From Lewinellaceae bacterium (GTDB lineage: Bacteria > Bacteroidota > Bacteroidia > Chitinophagales > Saprospiraceae), in the NCBI GenBank assembly GCA_020636435.1, contig JACJXX010000002.1, forward strand, positions 3,286,001 to 3,350,000: a stretch of 64,000 nt of DNA, read 5' to 3'. The notes beneath the pieces are model-generated. The model searched no databases. It was given only the letters and a program-made list of their open reading frames with translations, and was not told the DNA's origin. Positions 1 through 9,070 of the stretch are shown piece by piece. A program made the position numbers and the translations under genes. Each line of letters begins with the position of its first letter. The stretch's first letter is position 1.

Positions 1-2
1 AG

Positions 3-302
3 ATTAACTTTAAAAAAGAAGTAGTGCCCGGTAAAATCACTATTTTCGACTTCACGGCGAAGTGGTGCGGCCCTTGCCGGGTCTATACTCCCAAAGTGGA
101 GCAGCTGTTGCTGAAATACCCGAACCTCGCCGTCCGGGAAGCGGACATCCTCGAATGGGATTCGGATTTGGGGAAACAACTGACGAGCGAGCATCAAATG
201 CCTTCTCTGCCCTTCACCCTGATTTTTGATGACCGGGGCAAACTACTTGGAAAGGTCATTGGCAACAGCATCGAGGAGGTAGAAGCCATTATTTCAAAAT
301 AA
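3..302 (+). CDS. Thioredoxin-like protein, 5' end cut by window edge
   Basis: Small thiol-disulfide protein of the thioredoxin fold. The frame is open to the left edge (INFKKEVV is readable before the first GTG at 24), so the true start, and perhaps a signal peptide, lie outside the window. The redox motif WCGPC is present, and a segment MPSLPFT lies where thioredoxins carry the cis-proline. It stops 10 bases before an outer-membrane protein gene whose mature N-terminus has a CPAC motif, so the two are probably cotranscribed. A role in reducing periplasmic or surface cysteine pairs is inference; the physiological partner cannot be read from sequence. Confidence 0.85.
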   Translation: MNFKKEVVPGKITIFDFTAKWCGPCRVYTPKVEQLLLKYPNLAVREADILEWDSDLGKQLTSEHQMPSLPFTLIFDDRGKLLGKVIGNSIEEVEAIISK

Positions 303-312
303 ATTCAGCAGC

Positions 313-1401
313 ATGAATATGTTGAAAGTAACCAGGATTTTTTTGACTGCCTGCCTGCCTTTTGCAGCAGCTACGCATGTTGCCGGTCAAGCTTGCCCGG
401 CTTGCAGCAACCCCGCCCTGCAAAGCAGCGAAAAACTGGAAGCCGGGCTGGACACGCTCTATTCAGGCGTTCTCCGGGCGACGCTCAACCTGACCAACGG
501 GTTTGATTACAAGGGAGGCCATCCCAATTTTAAAGGATTGTCACCGGAAGGCGAGGTCAGTGTCGTCCCGCTCCATAACCACCTTGTTGAACTGGACTTT
601 TTGCGTACGGAACTGTCGCTCGAATATACGTTCAAAAAGAACTGGTCGGCATGGCTCCGCATTCCCCTCGACGTGAAAATGCAGACCGCCAGCATGGAAT
701 ACCCTGAGCCGGTCACGCCGCTCGAACAGGAAGCTATCCTGCGCAACCGGGACATCCATCACCGCAATGAAAATTACACAGGCATCACCGATTTGCGGCT
801 GTTGTTTGCCCACCGCCTCAACGGGTTTCTATTTAAATCCGGGAGGCTCGACTTTGCCCTTGGCTCCTCGCTGCCCACTGGCAAAACGGAAGAAAATCCC
901 CTCACAGCGGCAGCGGAAGGCGCCAAGCATTTGCACATCCAGTTTGGCACGGGAACATTCGACCCGCTGCTGGAACTGCATTATTCTGCCAGCCTGACCG
1001 GCAGGCTTGCGCTGGCTGTTTTCACCATCAATAAAATCCCGTTTTATGAAAATGGGAAGGGCTACAAAGCTCCCAAAGAAACCACCAGCGGGCTAAGTCT
1101 CGGCTACCGACTGAATGACTGGCTGTCGCCAAGGCTGACTATTGCCAACTTTTCGCAGTCCCATGCAAAATGGGACAGCGTTGACGACCCGAACTCTGGG
1201 CTTATTTCCTACAACTTGACGGCAAATCTTACTTTTTTCCTGAAAAACGGTTTAACTATAAGCCCTAGTTACCGGCTTCCCCTGACGCAAAAAACGCTCG
1301 ATGAACAAGGCGATACCTTCGAATACGGACCTACATTCTTATTAAATGTGTCCAGGCCCTTTTCTTTAATCATAGATTTTCACGCGGAAATGATACCCTA
1401 A
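313..1401 (+). CDS. Outer-membrane beta-barrel-like protein with CPAC motif
   Basis: A 362-residue exported protein. Residues 1-25 look like a signal peptide ending near VAGQ, directly followed by ACPACSN, a CxxC pair that could bind metal or be a thioredoxin substrate. The rest alternates short amphipathic strands with Gly/Asn turns (GLSLGYRLNDWLS, LTANLTFFL), the pattern of a transporter-type outer-membrane barrel. No enzyme motif was found. It follows the thioredoxin gene closely. I do not recognise a specific family; an alternative is a periplasmic beta-rich protein. Function unknown, though the neighbourhood is rich in metal handling. Confidence 0.65.
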   Translation: MNMLKVTRIFLTACLPFAAATHVAGQACPACSNPALQSSEKLEAGLDTLYSGVLRATLNLTNGFDYKGGHPNFKGLSPEGEVSVVPLHNHLVELDFLRTELSLEYTFKKNWSAWLRIPLDVKMQTASMEYPEPVTPLEQEAILRNRDIHHRNENYTGITDLRLLFAHRLNGFLFKSGRLDFALGSSLPTGKTEENPLTAAAEGAKHLHIQFGTGTFDPLLELHYSASLTGRLALAVFTINKIPFYENGKGYKAPKETTSGLSLGYRLNDWLSPRLTIANFSQSHAKWDSVDDPNSGLISYNLTANLTFFLKNGLTISPSYRLPLTQKTLDEQGDTFEYGPTFLLNVSRPFSLIIDFHAEMIP

Positions 1402-1438
1402 TGTTTGAGCTGACAACCCTTGAAAATATAGGAAATTT

Positions 1439-1617
1439 TTAAAACAAATTAGGGGTGGTTTTTATCATTGGTAACGATTTTTAAGGGCAATCTAGGTTTA
1501 GAACGAAATAAAAAATCGAAAAACACTCTTGAAAATTGTTAAATTTCCTCAAAAATTGAGCAAATATCATGCAATTGAGCAATGTAATCCGTTTAAACTA
1601 CCCCTAATTTGTTTTAA
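1439..1617. repeat. AT-rich element bounded by 23-bp inverted repeats
   Basis: The stretch 1402-1724 has no convincing gene. It holds a pair of 23-base inverted repeats at 1439-1461 and 1595-1617 that differ at one position; the core is ACAAATTAGGGG and its complement. The 133 bases between are AT-rich and noncoding. The layout suits a small nonautonomous mobile element (MITE-like) or a large hairpin. No target duplication was found. A short open frame at 1529-1711 lies across the right arm and is judged spurious. The bases at 1681-1710 (GTGATCCGCGTGAAAATC) resemble intergenic repeats scattered in related genomes; this is from memory, not checked. Confidence 0.5.
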
Positions 1618-1724
1618 GTTGCAAAAATATAAATCATTGAAAATCAAAAAAATATCTTATTTTAAAATAAATTGTTTTAGGGTCTGTGATCCGCGTGAAA
1701 ATCTATGTTAATAAAATAACCTGC

Positions 1725-2138
1725 ATGGATTCCATCACTCAGGTCGTCCTCGGCGCAGCCGTTGGCGAAGCTGTTTTAGGCAAAAAAATCAGGGGCAAAG
1801 GGGCCATCCTCGGCGCTGCCGTCGCCACCATCCCCGACCTCGATGTGGCGCTTTACCTTTTTTAAGACAAGTTTGAAATGTTGAGCATCCACCGGGGGTA
1901 CAGCCATTCCATTTTGTTCAGCATCATCGGTGCGTTTTTGATTGCCTATATTTTGCAAAGGATAAAATGGACCGACACAGTGGGCTATTGGCGGCGCTGG
2001 ATTTTTACGTGGCTGGCCTTGTTCACCCACATGCTGCTGGATGCTTTTATGGCTTACGGCACACAATTGTTTTTGCCATTTTCTGATAAACGGGATCGCA
2101 CTCACCATCCAATTGGTTTTACAGCTTTGAAAAGTTGA
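1725..2138 (+). pseudogene. Broken DUF457/YdjM-type membrane metal-dependent hydrolase
   Basis: Starting at ATG 1725 the frame reads MDSITQVVLGAAVGEAVLGK and then TIPDLDVALYLF, matching the N-terminus of DUF457 (YdjM-like) inner-membrane hydrolases. A TAA at 1863-1865 stops it, but the same frame continues with HRGYSHSILF and two membrane segments up to AYGTQLFLPFSD near 2090. This is one gene interrupted by an in-frame nonsense codon, not a frameshift. After LPFSD the expected C-terminal half is missing and the frame runs out at 2138 in unrelated sequence. Both defects suggest a decayed gene. The fragment after 1878 could still be translated from ATG 1878, but would lack the N-terminal metal-site segment. 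Confidence 0.75.
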
Positions 2139-2313
2139 CGTGAGGGATATAATCTTATAGTGCCGCTGAACCAGTGAGACAGTTACCCTTGCTGCCAATG
2201 GAGATTCCAAAGGATTTAGCACCAGTCATGCTGAAGTTTAGATAGCCAAAGAGCGTTCACAAAAATCACTCCTCACCATGACCAAAGTCACCCCATCCCT
2301 TCCCTTCATCCCG

Positions 2314-2322
2314 TTACTTTGC
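2314..2322 (+). promoter_or_regulatory. Possible Bacteroidota -7 promoter element
   Basis: TTACTTTGC lies 92 bases before the lipoprotein gene at 2414 and resembles the -7 box (TAnnTTTG) with one base less spacing. No clear -33 TTTG was found at the usual distance. Weak evidence. Confidence 0.2.
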
Positions 2323-2413
2323 GCCGATACAAAAATTTCAGTCCCGCCTACCGGGGTATCAGCGTCAACTAAAATGTCAGAAGGCGGGGCGAATCAGTCA
2401 AAATGTCTTCGTC

Positions 2414-3346
2414 ATGAAAAAATTAATTTTTGCAGCCCTCCTGGCAAGTGCGGCCCTGCTTTATTTCTCTTGCCAAAAAGACGACAACCCACTGCCATCA
2501 GCAAATGAAGAAATGCTCATCGGTCAAATTATCAACGCTTCCACCGTCGAGGCGGTAAGCGTGGCGGATTTGCCCTCTTCCATTGCCGGCTATGTGAAAC
2601 AATACCACTCCCCGCTTGGGGTTGACCTGGCATTTCGTGCCGGGCAGCATGGTTATGAAATTTTCCTCGAAAGCGGGCTTTGCCTCTACTTCGACCAGCA
2701 TGGCAACCACCTCAACCACGACGGTATGCACGGTGACATGGGCAACCACCACGGCGGCGGCGACCCCGGCATCAATTTCTGCCTGGCAGGGGATACACTC
2801 GATATAGCCGCCCAGCCGCAATCCGCACTAAATCATATCTCAGCCAATTATCCGGGGGTAACTGTTGTTACGGTCGTCCTCAAGCCCAGCGGCAACCTTG
2901 CCGTGGAAATCAGCAACGGCATTATCTTAATGTTCGGCCCAAGTGGAAATTATTTCCATGAATGCGATATGCAGGGTACCGGCGGGCACGGCCATGAACA
3001 TGGTGGCATGGGCGGTCCGGGCTGGCATTGCGAACCCGACGGGGGTATGGGAGGAGGACATCATGGCGGAATGGGCCAGGGCCATGGAACTCATACCGGC
3101 GCTGGGGGCCACAATGGCAACATGGGCAATCACTCAGGCCCGAACGAACCCTGCTGGGGCGGTACGAGCATCTCCATTGACGACCTTCCCACAGCTATCA
3201 CGACTTATATAAACGCCAACCACACCGGCGCTACCGTTGAACATGTCATGCAGACATTCAATGGCAATTATTTCCTGCGGCTGTCAGACTGTGCTCGGCT
3301 GGTTTTCGATGAAGAGGGGAATATTCTTTTCCATAGCGGGGATTAG
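2414..3346 (+). CDS. His/Gly-rich lipoprotein with three PepSY-like repeats
   Basis: A 310-residue lipoprotein: signal peptide with lipobox YFSC, Cys at about residue 20. The protein has three copies of a roughly 55-residue unit of the PepSY-like type found in Bacteroidota (about residues 45-105, 125-180 and 255-310), each with a helix part (DLPSSIAGYV, DLPTAITTYI) and a strand pair ending in a line like LVFDEEGNIL. The linkers are extremely rich in His, Gly, Met and Asn (GGMGGGHHGGMGQGHG), suggesting weak metal binding. It lies at the edge of a copper island. A metal-buffering role is inference; the PepSY-like fold assignment rests on pattern only. Confidence 0.7.
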   Translation: MKKLIFAALLASAALLYFSCQKDDNPLPSANEEMLIGQIINASTVEAVSVADLPSSIAGYVKQYHSPLGVDLAFRAGQHGYEIFLESGLCLYFDQHGNHLNHDGMHGDMGNHHGGGDPGINFCLAGDTLDIAAQPQSALNHISANYPGVTVVTVVLKPSGNLAVEISNGIILMFGPSGNYFHECDMQGTGGHGHEHGGMGGPGWHCEPDGGMGGGHHGGMGQGHGTHTGAGGHNGNMGNHSGPNEPCWGGTSISIDDLPTAITTYINANHTGATVEHVMQTFNGNYFLRLSDCARLVFDEEGNILFHSGD

Positions 3347-3472
3347 TCTACCTGGGGGGGTACCCTTTTTCTTAAGCTTTCAGCCCTGGCCAGAGTGATG
3401 AGGAGGAAGGCATCATATGGCATTTTATAAAAATGCTCCAAAATTGTATAAAGCCTTCTTCCTGAATTATTT

Positions 3473-3480
3473 TATCTTTG
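3473..3480 (+). promoter_or_regulatory. Bacteroidota -7 promoter box TATCTTTG
   Basis: TATCTTTG matches the TAnnTTTG consensus exactly. It lies 21 bases before the TTG at 3502, chosen as start of the HYC_CC_PP gene, which fits a short leader. A TTG at 3444-3446 is 26 bases upstream, somewhat far for a -33 box. It overlaps the TTG at 3478, which argues against that codon being the start. Confidence 0.4.
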
Positions 3481-3501
3481 CACAAACAAATAGAAAACAA
3501 T

Positions 3502-3909
3502 TTGATCTACAGGATCGCTCATATCATTTTAGCTTTCCTCCTCCTGCTCAGCTCGACGGGCTTTGTGCTGAATAAGCACTATTGCCAGAATGAGCTAAAG
3601 AGTATGGCTATTTTCGTTAAGGCAGAACCCTGCCATGGTGGAAAAGCTATGAAGAGCTGCCCTATGCATAGCCCGGAAAAAAAGGGCTGCTGTGATGATG
3701 AATCCGAGTATGTTAAATCAAATGAAGAACAATTAGCTTCGTCTTTTCAAATTGACCTCAAGGATTTCCCCGTTCTTTTGGCTGCCATTTTTGTGGTATT
3801 CCATATAGAACTGCCCGCCTTAGACTCCAATACGCTCCACTACTTAACCTATAAACCGCCCATTGTACTCAACGACATATCCGTGTTGTTGCAGGTTTTT
3901 CGCCTATAG
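3502..3909 (+). CDS. HYC_CC_PP family protein, copy 1
   Basis: Small exported protein with the three marks of the HYC_CC_PP family: HYC after the hydrophobic N-terminus (GFVLNKHYC), CC in KKGCCDDESE, and PP in YKPPIVLND. No ATG precedes the signal peptide. TTG 3502 is chosen because LIYRIAHIILAF then aligns residue for residue with MFKAIIHIAVAF, the ATG-started paralogue at 16552; TTG 3478 falls inside a promoter box. Other cysteines (EPCHGG, SCPMHS) may also bind metal. It stands ahead of the RND efflux genes, and its paralogue ahead of the metal regulator, so copper or other thiophilic metal binding is likely, but the family's biochemistry is not established to my knowledge. Confidence 0.75.
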   Translation: MIYRIAHIILAFLLLLSSTGFVLNKHYCQNELKSMAIFVKAEPCHGGKAMKSCPMHSPEKKGCCDDESEYVKSNEEQLASSFQIDLKDFPVLLAAIFVVFHIELPALDSNTLHYLTYKPPIVLNDISVLLQVFRL

Positions 3910-4117
3910 GCCGTCGTTGGTTTTTGAGGCCACTCGGTATTTCGCCGCAGTGGCTAAAGTCGTTGTGCTGTTGCCTGTTGCTTGTTAATAGTTGATAGTT
4001 GCCAGTTCGTGGCCAGAGAGGCAGGACACCAACAACCAACTTTACCCTGAGCTTGTCGAAGGGAACAAACAACCGGCACTCTATATTTCATCAAAACCTA
4101 CGTTACATTACGGCCTT
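3910..4117. repeat. Intergenic repeat-rich spacer with REP-like palindrome
   Basis: The spacer between the HYC gene and cusA contains low-complexity GTTGTT/CAACAACC tracts and, at 4043-4063, the imperfect palindrome core CCTGAGCTTGTCGAAGG, a sequence found as an intergenic repeat in many unrelated bacteria. The frame upstream of cusA reads through this region, but its translation looks like repeat DNA and not like an RND N-terminus. A similar GTTGTTAGTTAG/CTAACAACC tract is at 31047-31103. Confidence 0.4.
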
Positions 4118-7100
4118 ATGCTTAACGCAACAATTCGCTTCTTTTTAGAAAATAAGCTGGTTGCCTGGATACTGCTCTTGTTTTTTACAGGATGGGGCAT
4201 TGTATCCGCACCCTTTGACCTCAATGTGAACTGGCTGCCCCGCGACCCTGTTGCGGTAGACGCCATCCCCGACATCGGAGAGAATCAGCAGATCGTTTTC
4301 ACCAGATGGATGGGCAGGTCGCCTCAGGATGTGGAGGACCAGATCTCCTATCCCCTCACATCAGCCCTGTTGGGCATTCCCGGGGTGAAGACCATCCGGA
4401 GCAACTCCATGTTTGGCTTCTCCACCATTTACATCATTTTTCAGGATAAGGTGGAGTTTTACTGGAGCCGTTCCCGGATACTGGAGAAGCTGAACTCCCT
4501 GCCTGCCAACCTCCTGCCCGATGGCGTTCAACCTGCCCTTGGGCCGGACGCCACCGCCCTGGGGCAGATTTACTGGTATACACTGGAAGGCCGGGATCCT
4601 GACGGCAACCCAACTGGCGGCTGGGATCCGCACGAACTGCGCACCATACAAGATTATTATGTGCGCTACGGCCTGTCCTCTGCCGAAGGGGTGGCGGAAG
4701 TGGCTTCCGTAGGAGGCTTTGTCAAGGAGTATCAGATCGATGTCGACCCTGACGCTATGAAAATCCACCGCATCACGCTGGATCAAGTAATGGCGGCGGT
4801 CAAAGGAAGCAACATAGACATCGGCGCTCAGACCATGGAGATTAACCTGGCCGAATACTTCGTGCGGGGCCTGGGCTACATCAAAAATGTAGAGGATATA
4901 GAATACTCGGTGGTGGCGGTGAACAATAATGTCCCCATTTACGTCAAGGACATTGCCCGGGTGAATATCGGCCCGGCTACCCGGCGGGGGGCCCTGGACA
5001 AATCGGGCGCCGAAGCGGTAGGCGGCGTGGTGGTGGCCCGCTACGGCGCCAACCCCATGCAGGTGATAAAAAATGTGAAGGCTAAGATCGCGGAAATTGA
5101 GCCCGGGCTTCCTTCCAAAACTTTGGAAGATGGAACCATTTCTCAGGTGAAGGTCGTTCCTTTTTACGACCGCACCCAGCTCATCCAGGAGACGATCGGC
5201 ACGCTGGAAGAAGCGCTCACCCTGGAGGTGCTCATCACAGTGATCGTAGTCATCCTGATGTTGTTTAACCTGAAGTCGTCGCTTTTAGTATCCGGCGCAC
5301 TGCCGGTGGCGGTGCTGATGTGCTTTGTTGCTATGCGGCAGTTTGGGATCGACGCCAACATCGTTTCCCTTTCCGGCATTGCGATTGCCATTGGCACCAT
5401 GGTGGACATGGGCATCGTGCTGACGGAAAGTATGGTGAAAAATATAAAAGAAGCCCCGCCAGGGAAATCGCTGCTGACAACTATCTATGAAGCGACGGTT
5501 GAAGTAGCCTCGGCGGTGATCACAGCGGTTTCCACCACCATTGTGAGCTTTCTGCCTGTATTCGCGATGGAGGCAGCGGAGGGAAAGTTATTCCGCCCGT
5601 TGGCCTTTACCAAAACCTTCGCCCTCCTGGCCTCTATTGTACTGGCTATTACCGTGTTGCCGCCTTTGGCGCATAGCTTGTTTTCCATACAGCCCAAGAG
5701 AAGCCGCTGGCGCTATCTTTCCAATTTGGCGTTACTGATAGGAGGGGCTCTGGTAGCAGCAATGTTCAATTTCTGGTTAGGAACGATCGTCATTTTCGTA
5801 TCCTTGCTCGAATTGTCAGGTATTTGGATAAGCGACAACCTTTCGGATAAAACGGGAACTGCTTACAACTGGCTCAAAAACATATTCTATGCCGGGCTGG
5901 TCGCCTTTTTCCTGACCCGGGCCTGGATGCCCCTGGGGGTGAACGAAAGCGTGCTGACGAATTTTATTTTCGTCGGCGGCATCATTACGGTACTGATGCT
6001 GGTGTTTTTCACCCTTATCCATTTCTACGAGCAGGTGCTGCGTTTTTTCCTGCGCTTTCGCTGGTTGTTCCTTCTTGCGGTCGCCAGCCTTGTAATATGG
6101 GGAGTCAACATTTTAAGAAATACCGGGCAGGAGTTTATGCCTTCCCTCAATGAAGGCTCCTTTTTGCTCATGCCGACATCCATGCCGCACACCGGTATTC
6201 AGCAGAATACCAACTACCTGCGGGCGCTCGATATGGCTGTTACTGCTATTCCGGAAGTGGAATCGGTCGTTGGGAAAATGGGCCGGGTGGAAAGCGCTCT
6301 TGACCCCGCACCGGTTTCCATGTTCGAAAATGTCATCCTCTACAAGACGGAATACAAAGTGGATGAGGACGGCCACCGCATCAGATATAAAGTGGATGAG
6401 AATGGCAAATATCTAAGGGATGAGAATGGGGAGTTGATTGAAGGCCGCAATGGGAAGTACTACCGCCAGTGGCGCGACCATATCCAAAGCCCGGACGACA
6501 TCTGGCAGGAGATTGTAGCAGCTACCAAGCTGCCTGGCGTTACTTCTGCGCCCAAGCTGCAACCCATTGAAACCCGCCTGGTGATGCTTCAGACAGGCAT
6601 GCGGGCGCCGATGGGCATTAAAGTAAAGGGGCCCAGCCTGCAAACTATTGAGGAATTTGGCCTGCAAATCGAAAAATACCTCAAAGAAGTGGATGGGGTA
6701 AAAGCTGCGGCCGTTTTTGCGGACCGCATCGTCGGCAAGCCTTACCTGGAGTTTAATATAGACCGGCAGGCCATCGCCCGGCATGGGCTTCCCATCGAGC
6801 AGGTTCAACGGCATATCCAGGCAGCCGTGGGCGGTATGTTGATGACCACTACGGTGGAAGGAAGGGAGCGGTTCCCGGTGCGCATCCGCTACCCCCGGGA
6901 GCTGCGCAGCGACCCGGAAATCGTGAAACGGATACTGGTTCCCACGAAATCCGGCGGACAAATCCCTCTGGGGGAACTGATGCAAATCGAATACCGGCAG
7001 GGGCCGCAATCTATCAAAAGTGAAGACGGCTTTTTAGTGGGTTATGTTCTGTTTGACCGCGACCCCAGCCAGGCCGAAGTTACAGTAGTAAATAATGCTC

Positions 7101-7825
7101 AAAGATACCTCGAGGAAAAGATCAATAGCGGCGAATTGGTGGTTCCCCCAGGTGTCAGCTATCGTTTTACCGGTACCTACGAACAACAGGTGAGAGCCAG
7201 CAAGCGCCTGAGCCTGGTATTGCCCATCGCCCTGGGTATCATTTTTCTCATCCTCTATTTCGAATTTCGCTCGGTGGCGGTAACGGCCATGGTGTTCAGC
7301 GGTGTATTCATCGCCTTTTCCGGCGGGTTTATTATGATCTGGCTCTATGGGCAACCCTGGTTTATGGACTTCGAGTTGTTTGGTACCAACATGCGGGACC
7401 TGTTTCAGATGCATTCCATCAACCTCAGCGTGGCGGTTTGGGTGGGGTTTTTGGCATTGTTCGGGGTGGCTACCGATGATGGCGTTCTGGTTGCCACCTT
7501 TATCAGAGACCGGTTTAAAGAAAACCAGCCCAAATCTGTGGAGGGCATCCGGCAAGCCATAGTGGAGGGCGGCCTGCGGCGGGTTCGCCCTGCGACCATG
7601 ACCGCCGCTACTACTATCCTGGCATTGCTCCCGATCCTTACCTCCACCGGGCGCGGCGCCGATGTGATGGTGCCGATGGCCATACCTTCATTTGGCGGTA
7701 TGTGCCTGCAACTGCTCACCATGTTTACGGTGCCGGTCCTTTACAGTATGTGGAAAGAAGGGCAGTTGAAATGGGACAATTGGTTTGGCGATAAAAACGA
7801 AAAGACTAATGAAGTATCAGCATAA
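4118..7825 (+). CDS. cusA: CusA/CzcA-type heavy-metal RND efflux pump
   Basis: Inner-membrane, proton-driven pump subunit of a tripartite metal exporter. ATG 4118 is chosen because MLNATIRFFLENKL is the usual RND N-terminus; the frame upstream is repeat DNA. Motifs: the fourth membrane segment reads GTMVDMGIVLTES, with the conserved Asp and Glu; the porter region has LQTGMRAPMGIKV, as in CusA/SilA; the second half has GVATDDGVLVATFI. At about 1235 residues it is clearly longer than the usual 1030-1050. The extra sequence lies in additional hydrophobic segments after HSLFSIQPKR and in a charged insert with repeated KVDE/DENG units near residues 745-790. The outer-membrane gene overlaps its end by 17 bases. 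Copper or silver is the likely substrate from context; other divalent metals are possible. Confidence 0.93.
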   Translation: MLNATIRFFLENKLVAWILLLFFTGWGIVSAPFDLNVNWLPRDPVAVDAIPDIGENQQIVFTRWMGRSPQDVEDQISYPLTSALLGIPGVKTIRSNSMFGFSTIYIIFQDKVEFYWSRSRILEKLNSLPANLLPDGVQPALGPDATALGQIYWYTLEGRDPDGNPTGGWDPHELRTIQDYYVRYGLSSAEGVAEVASVGGFVKEYQIDVDPDAMKIHRITLDQVMAAVKGSNIDIGAQTMEINLAEYFVRGLGYIKNVEDIEYSVVAVNNNVPIYVKDIARVNIGPATRRGALDKSGAEAVGGVVVARYGANPMQVIKNVKAKIAEIEPGLPSKTLEDGTISQVKVVPFYDRTQLIQETIGTLEEALTLEVLITVIVVILMLFNLKSSLLVSGALPVAVLMCFVAMRQFGIDANIVSLSGIAIAIGTMVDMGIVLTESMVKNIKEAPPGKSLLTTIYEATVEVASAVITAVSTTIVSFLPVFAMEAAEGKLFRPLAFTKTFALLASIVLAITVLPPLAHSLFSIQPKRSRWRYLSNLALLIGGALVAAMFNFWLGTIVIFVSLLELSGIWISDNLSDKTGTAYNWLKNIFYAGLVAFFLTRAWMPLGVNESVLTNFIFVGGIITVLMLVFFTLIHFYEQVLRFFLRFRWLFLLAVASLVIWGVNILRNTGQEFMPSLNEGSFLLMPTSMPHTGIQQNTNYLRALDMAVTAIPEVESVVGKMGRVESALDPAPVSMFENVILYKTEYKVDEDGHRIRYKVDENGKYLRDENGELIEGRNGKYYRQWRDHIQSPDDIWQEIVAATKLPGVTSAPKLQPIETRLVMLQTGMRAPMGIKVKGPSLQTIEEFGLQIEKYLKEVDGVKAAAVFADRIVGKPYLEFNIDRQAIARHGLPIEQVQRHIQAAVGGMLMTTTVEGRERFPVRIRYPRELRSDPEIVKRILVPTKSGGQIPLGELMQIEYRQGPQSIKSEDGFLVGYVLFDRDPSQAEVTVVNNAQRYLEEKINSGELVVPPGVSYRFTGTYEQQVRASKRLSLVLPIALGIIFLILYFEFRSVAVTAMVFSGVFIAFSGGFIMIWLYGQPWFMDFELFGTNMRDLFQMHSINLSVAVWVGFLALFGVATDDGVLVATFIRDRFKENQPKSVEGIRQAIVEGGLRRVRPATMTAATTILALLPILTSTGRGADVMVPMAIPSFGGMCLQLLTMFTVPVLYSMWKEGQLKWDNWFGDKNEKTNEVSA

Positions 7826-9050
7826 AATAATGGCCGTGCTTGCTCTGCTCCTGTTTGTATTTGGGCAGAAAACGAGCGCACAGCCTCTACAAAACTTATT
7901 ATTGGCTGCCGACAGCGCCAACCTGGAATTGAAGGCCCTTTACCAGGAATACCTCGCCGCTTTGGAAAAGGCGCCGCAGGTCAGCCAACTGCCGGAACCG
8001 GAAGCGGGCCTGGGCGTGTTTCCCCTGCCGGTAGAAACCCGCCTGGGGCCTCAGTGGGTTCGCCTGAGCGCCACCCAAATGTTTCCCTGGAAAGGAACCC
8101 TGGAGGCACGGAAAGATGTGGCGCTGGCCATGGCAAAAGCTCAATATGAGCAAATCGCCGCCTCCCGCCTCAACCTGCACTATCAGGTCAAACAGGCCTA
8201 TTTCCAGCTTTATGATTTGGAAAAGCGCCAGCAAATTCTGCAGAAAAGTATCGATATATTCAGGACACTCGAATCCATCTCCACTACCCGGGTGGAAGCC
8301 GGCAAGGCCAACCTGGCCGACGTGCTGCGCATTCAAATCCGCATCCGGGGCCTGGAGGAGGAGTTGAACATGCTGGAAAATCAAAAGAAAAAGCCGGTGG
8401 CGGTGATCAACCAATTGTTGAACCGGCCGGAACAGTCGCCGGTGGCCCTTGTGGATACTTTGCCGTTGGCGAATCCCCCTTATGATCGGGCGGCCCTACT
8501 CAATGATATCCAGGAGGGGCACCCGATGCTGCGCATGTTCACCCTGCAACAGGAGGCCGCTCAACGGTCTGTCGAGCTAAACGCACTGGAAGGGAAACCT
8601 TCCTTTGGGGTGGGGGTGGATTACATCGCCGTTGGCAAACGCACGGATGCCGATCCTGCGCACAACGGGAGGGATATTCTCTCGCCCAGGATGAGCGTCC
8701 GCATTCCACTTTACCGGGAAAAATACCGCGCAAAAGAGCAGGAGGAACGGCTGAGGATGCAGGCTTTGGAAACACGAAAACAAAACCTCTTCCTGCAATT
8801 TCGAAGCGCTATTGAACAGGCCTATGCCGACCTGGAAGACGGGAGGATCAAATACCGGCTTTACCAGGAGCAGAAAGCAATTACAGCGTCGGCCATTGAG
8901 CTGTTGCTTACAGCCTACAGCAATGAAGGGGCCAGTTTTATTGACTTGCTTCAATTGGAAGACCAACTCATCCAATACGACCTGATGACGCTTTCTGCGG
9001 TGGTGAAAACCCATATTGCGCAGGCAGAGGTCGAAAGATATATTCCTTAG
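7809..9050 (+). CDS. TolC-family outer-membrane channel of metal efflux
   Basis: Outer-membrane exit duct of the RND exporter. ATG 7809 (MKYQHKIMAVLALLLF) gives a clean signal peptide ending near TSAQP; it overlaps the cusA stop by 17 bases, which suggests translational coupling. The mature protein is two repeats of long coiled-coil-like helices (AQYEQIAASRLNLHYQVK; KQNLFLQFRSAIEQAYADLE) joined by short strands, the OEP repeat pattern, and its 413 residues suit the family. MFPWKG near residue 100 resembles CusC/CzcC-like proteins of Bacteroidota. The next gene, the adaptor, starts 20 bases downstream, so the order is pump, channel, adaptor. Confidence 0.9.
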   Translation: MKYQHKIMAVLALLLFVFGQKTSAQPLQNLLLAADSANLELKALYQEYLAALEKAPQVSQLPEPEAGLGVFPLPVETRLGPQWVRLSATQMFPWKGTLEARKDVALAMAKAQYEQIAASRLNLHYQVKQAYFQLYDLEKRQQILQKSIDIFRTLESISTTRVEAGKANLADVLRIQIRIRGLEEELNMLENQKKKPVAVINQLLNRPEQSPVALVDTLPLANPPYDRAALLNDIQEGHPMLRMFTLQQEAAQRSVELNALEGKPSFGVGVDYIAVGKRTDADPAHNGRDILSPRMSVRIPLYREKYRAKEQEERLRMQALETRKQNLFLQFRSAIEQAYADLEDGRIKYRLYQEQKAITASAIELLLTAYSNEGASFIDLLQLEDQLIQYDLMTLSAVVKTHIAQAEVERYIP

Positions 9051-9070
9051 TAGTGATTAAAAAAAGCATC

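Noticed and set aside
1529..1711. 60-residue frame in the AT-rich gap
   Set aside because: Crosses the right arm of the inverted repeat, low-complexity Lys/Ile composition, no start signals or family.
1776..2222. 148-residue minus-strand frame
   Set aside because: Lies opposite the DUF457 remnant, whose frame shows clear family motifs; antisense shadow.
2278..2508. 76-residue frame before the PepSY-like lipoprotein
   Set aside because: Overlaps the real lipoprotein start in another frame and shows no domain or hydrophobic pattern.
3992..4117. Longer N-terminus for CusA
   Set aside because: Translation is repeat DNA (includes the CTGAGCTTGTCGAAG palindrome); RND proteins start just before the first membrane helix, as from ATG 4118.
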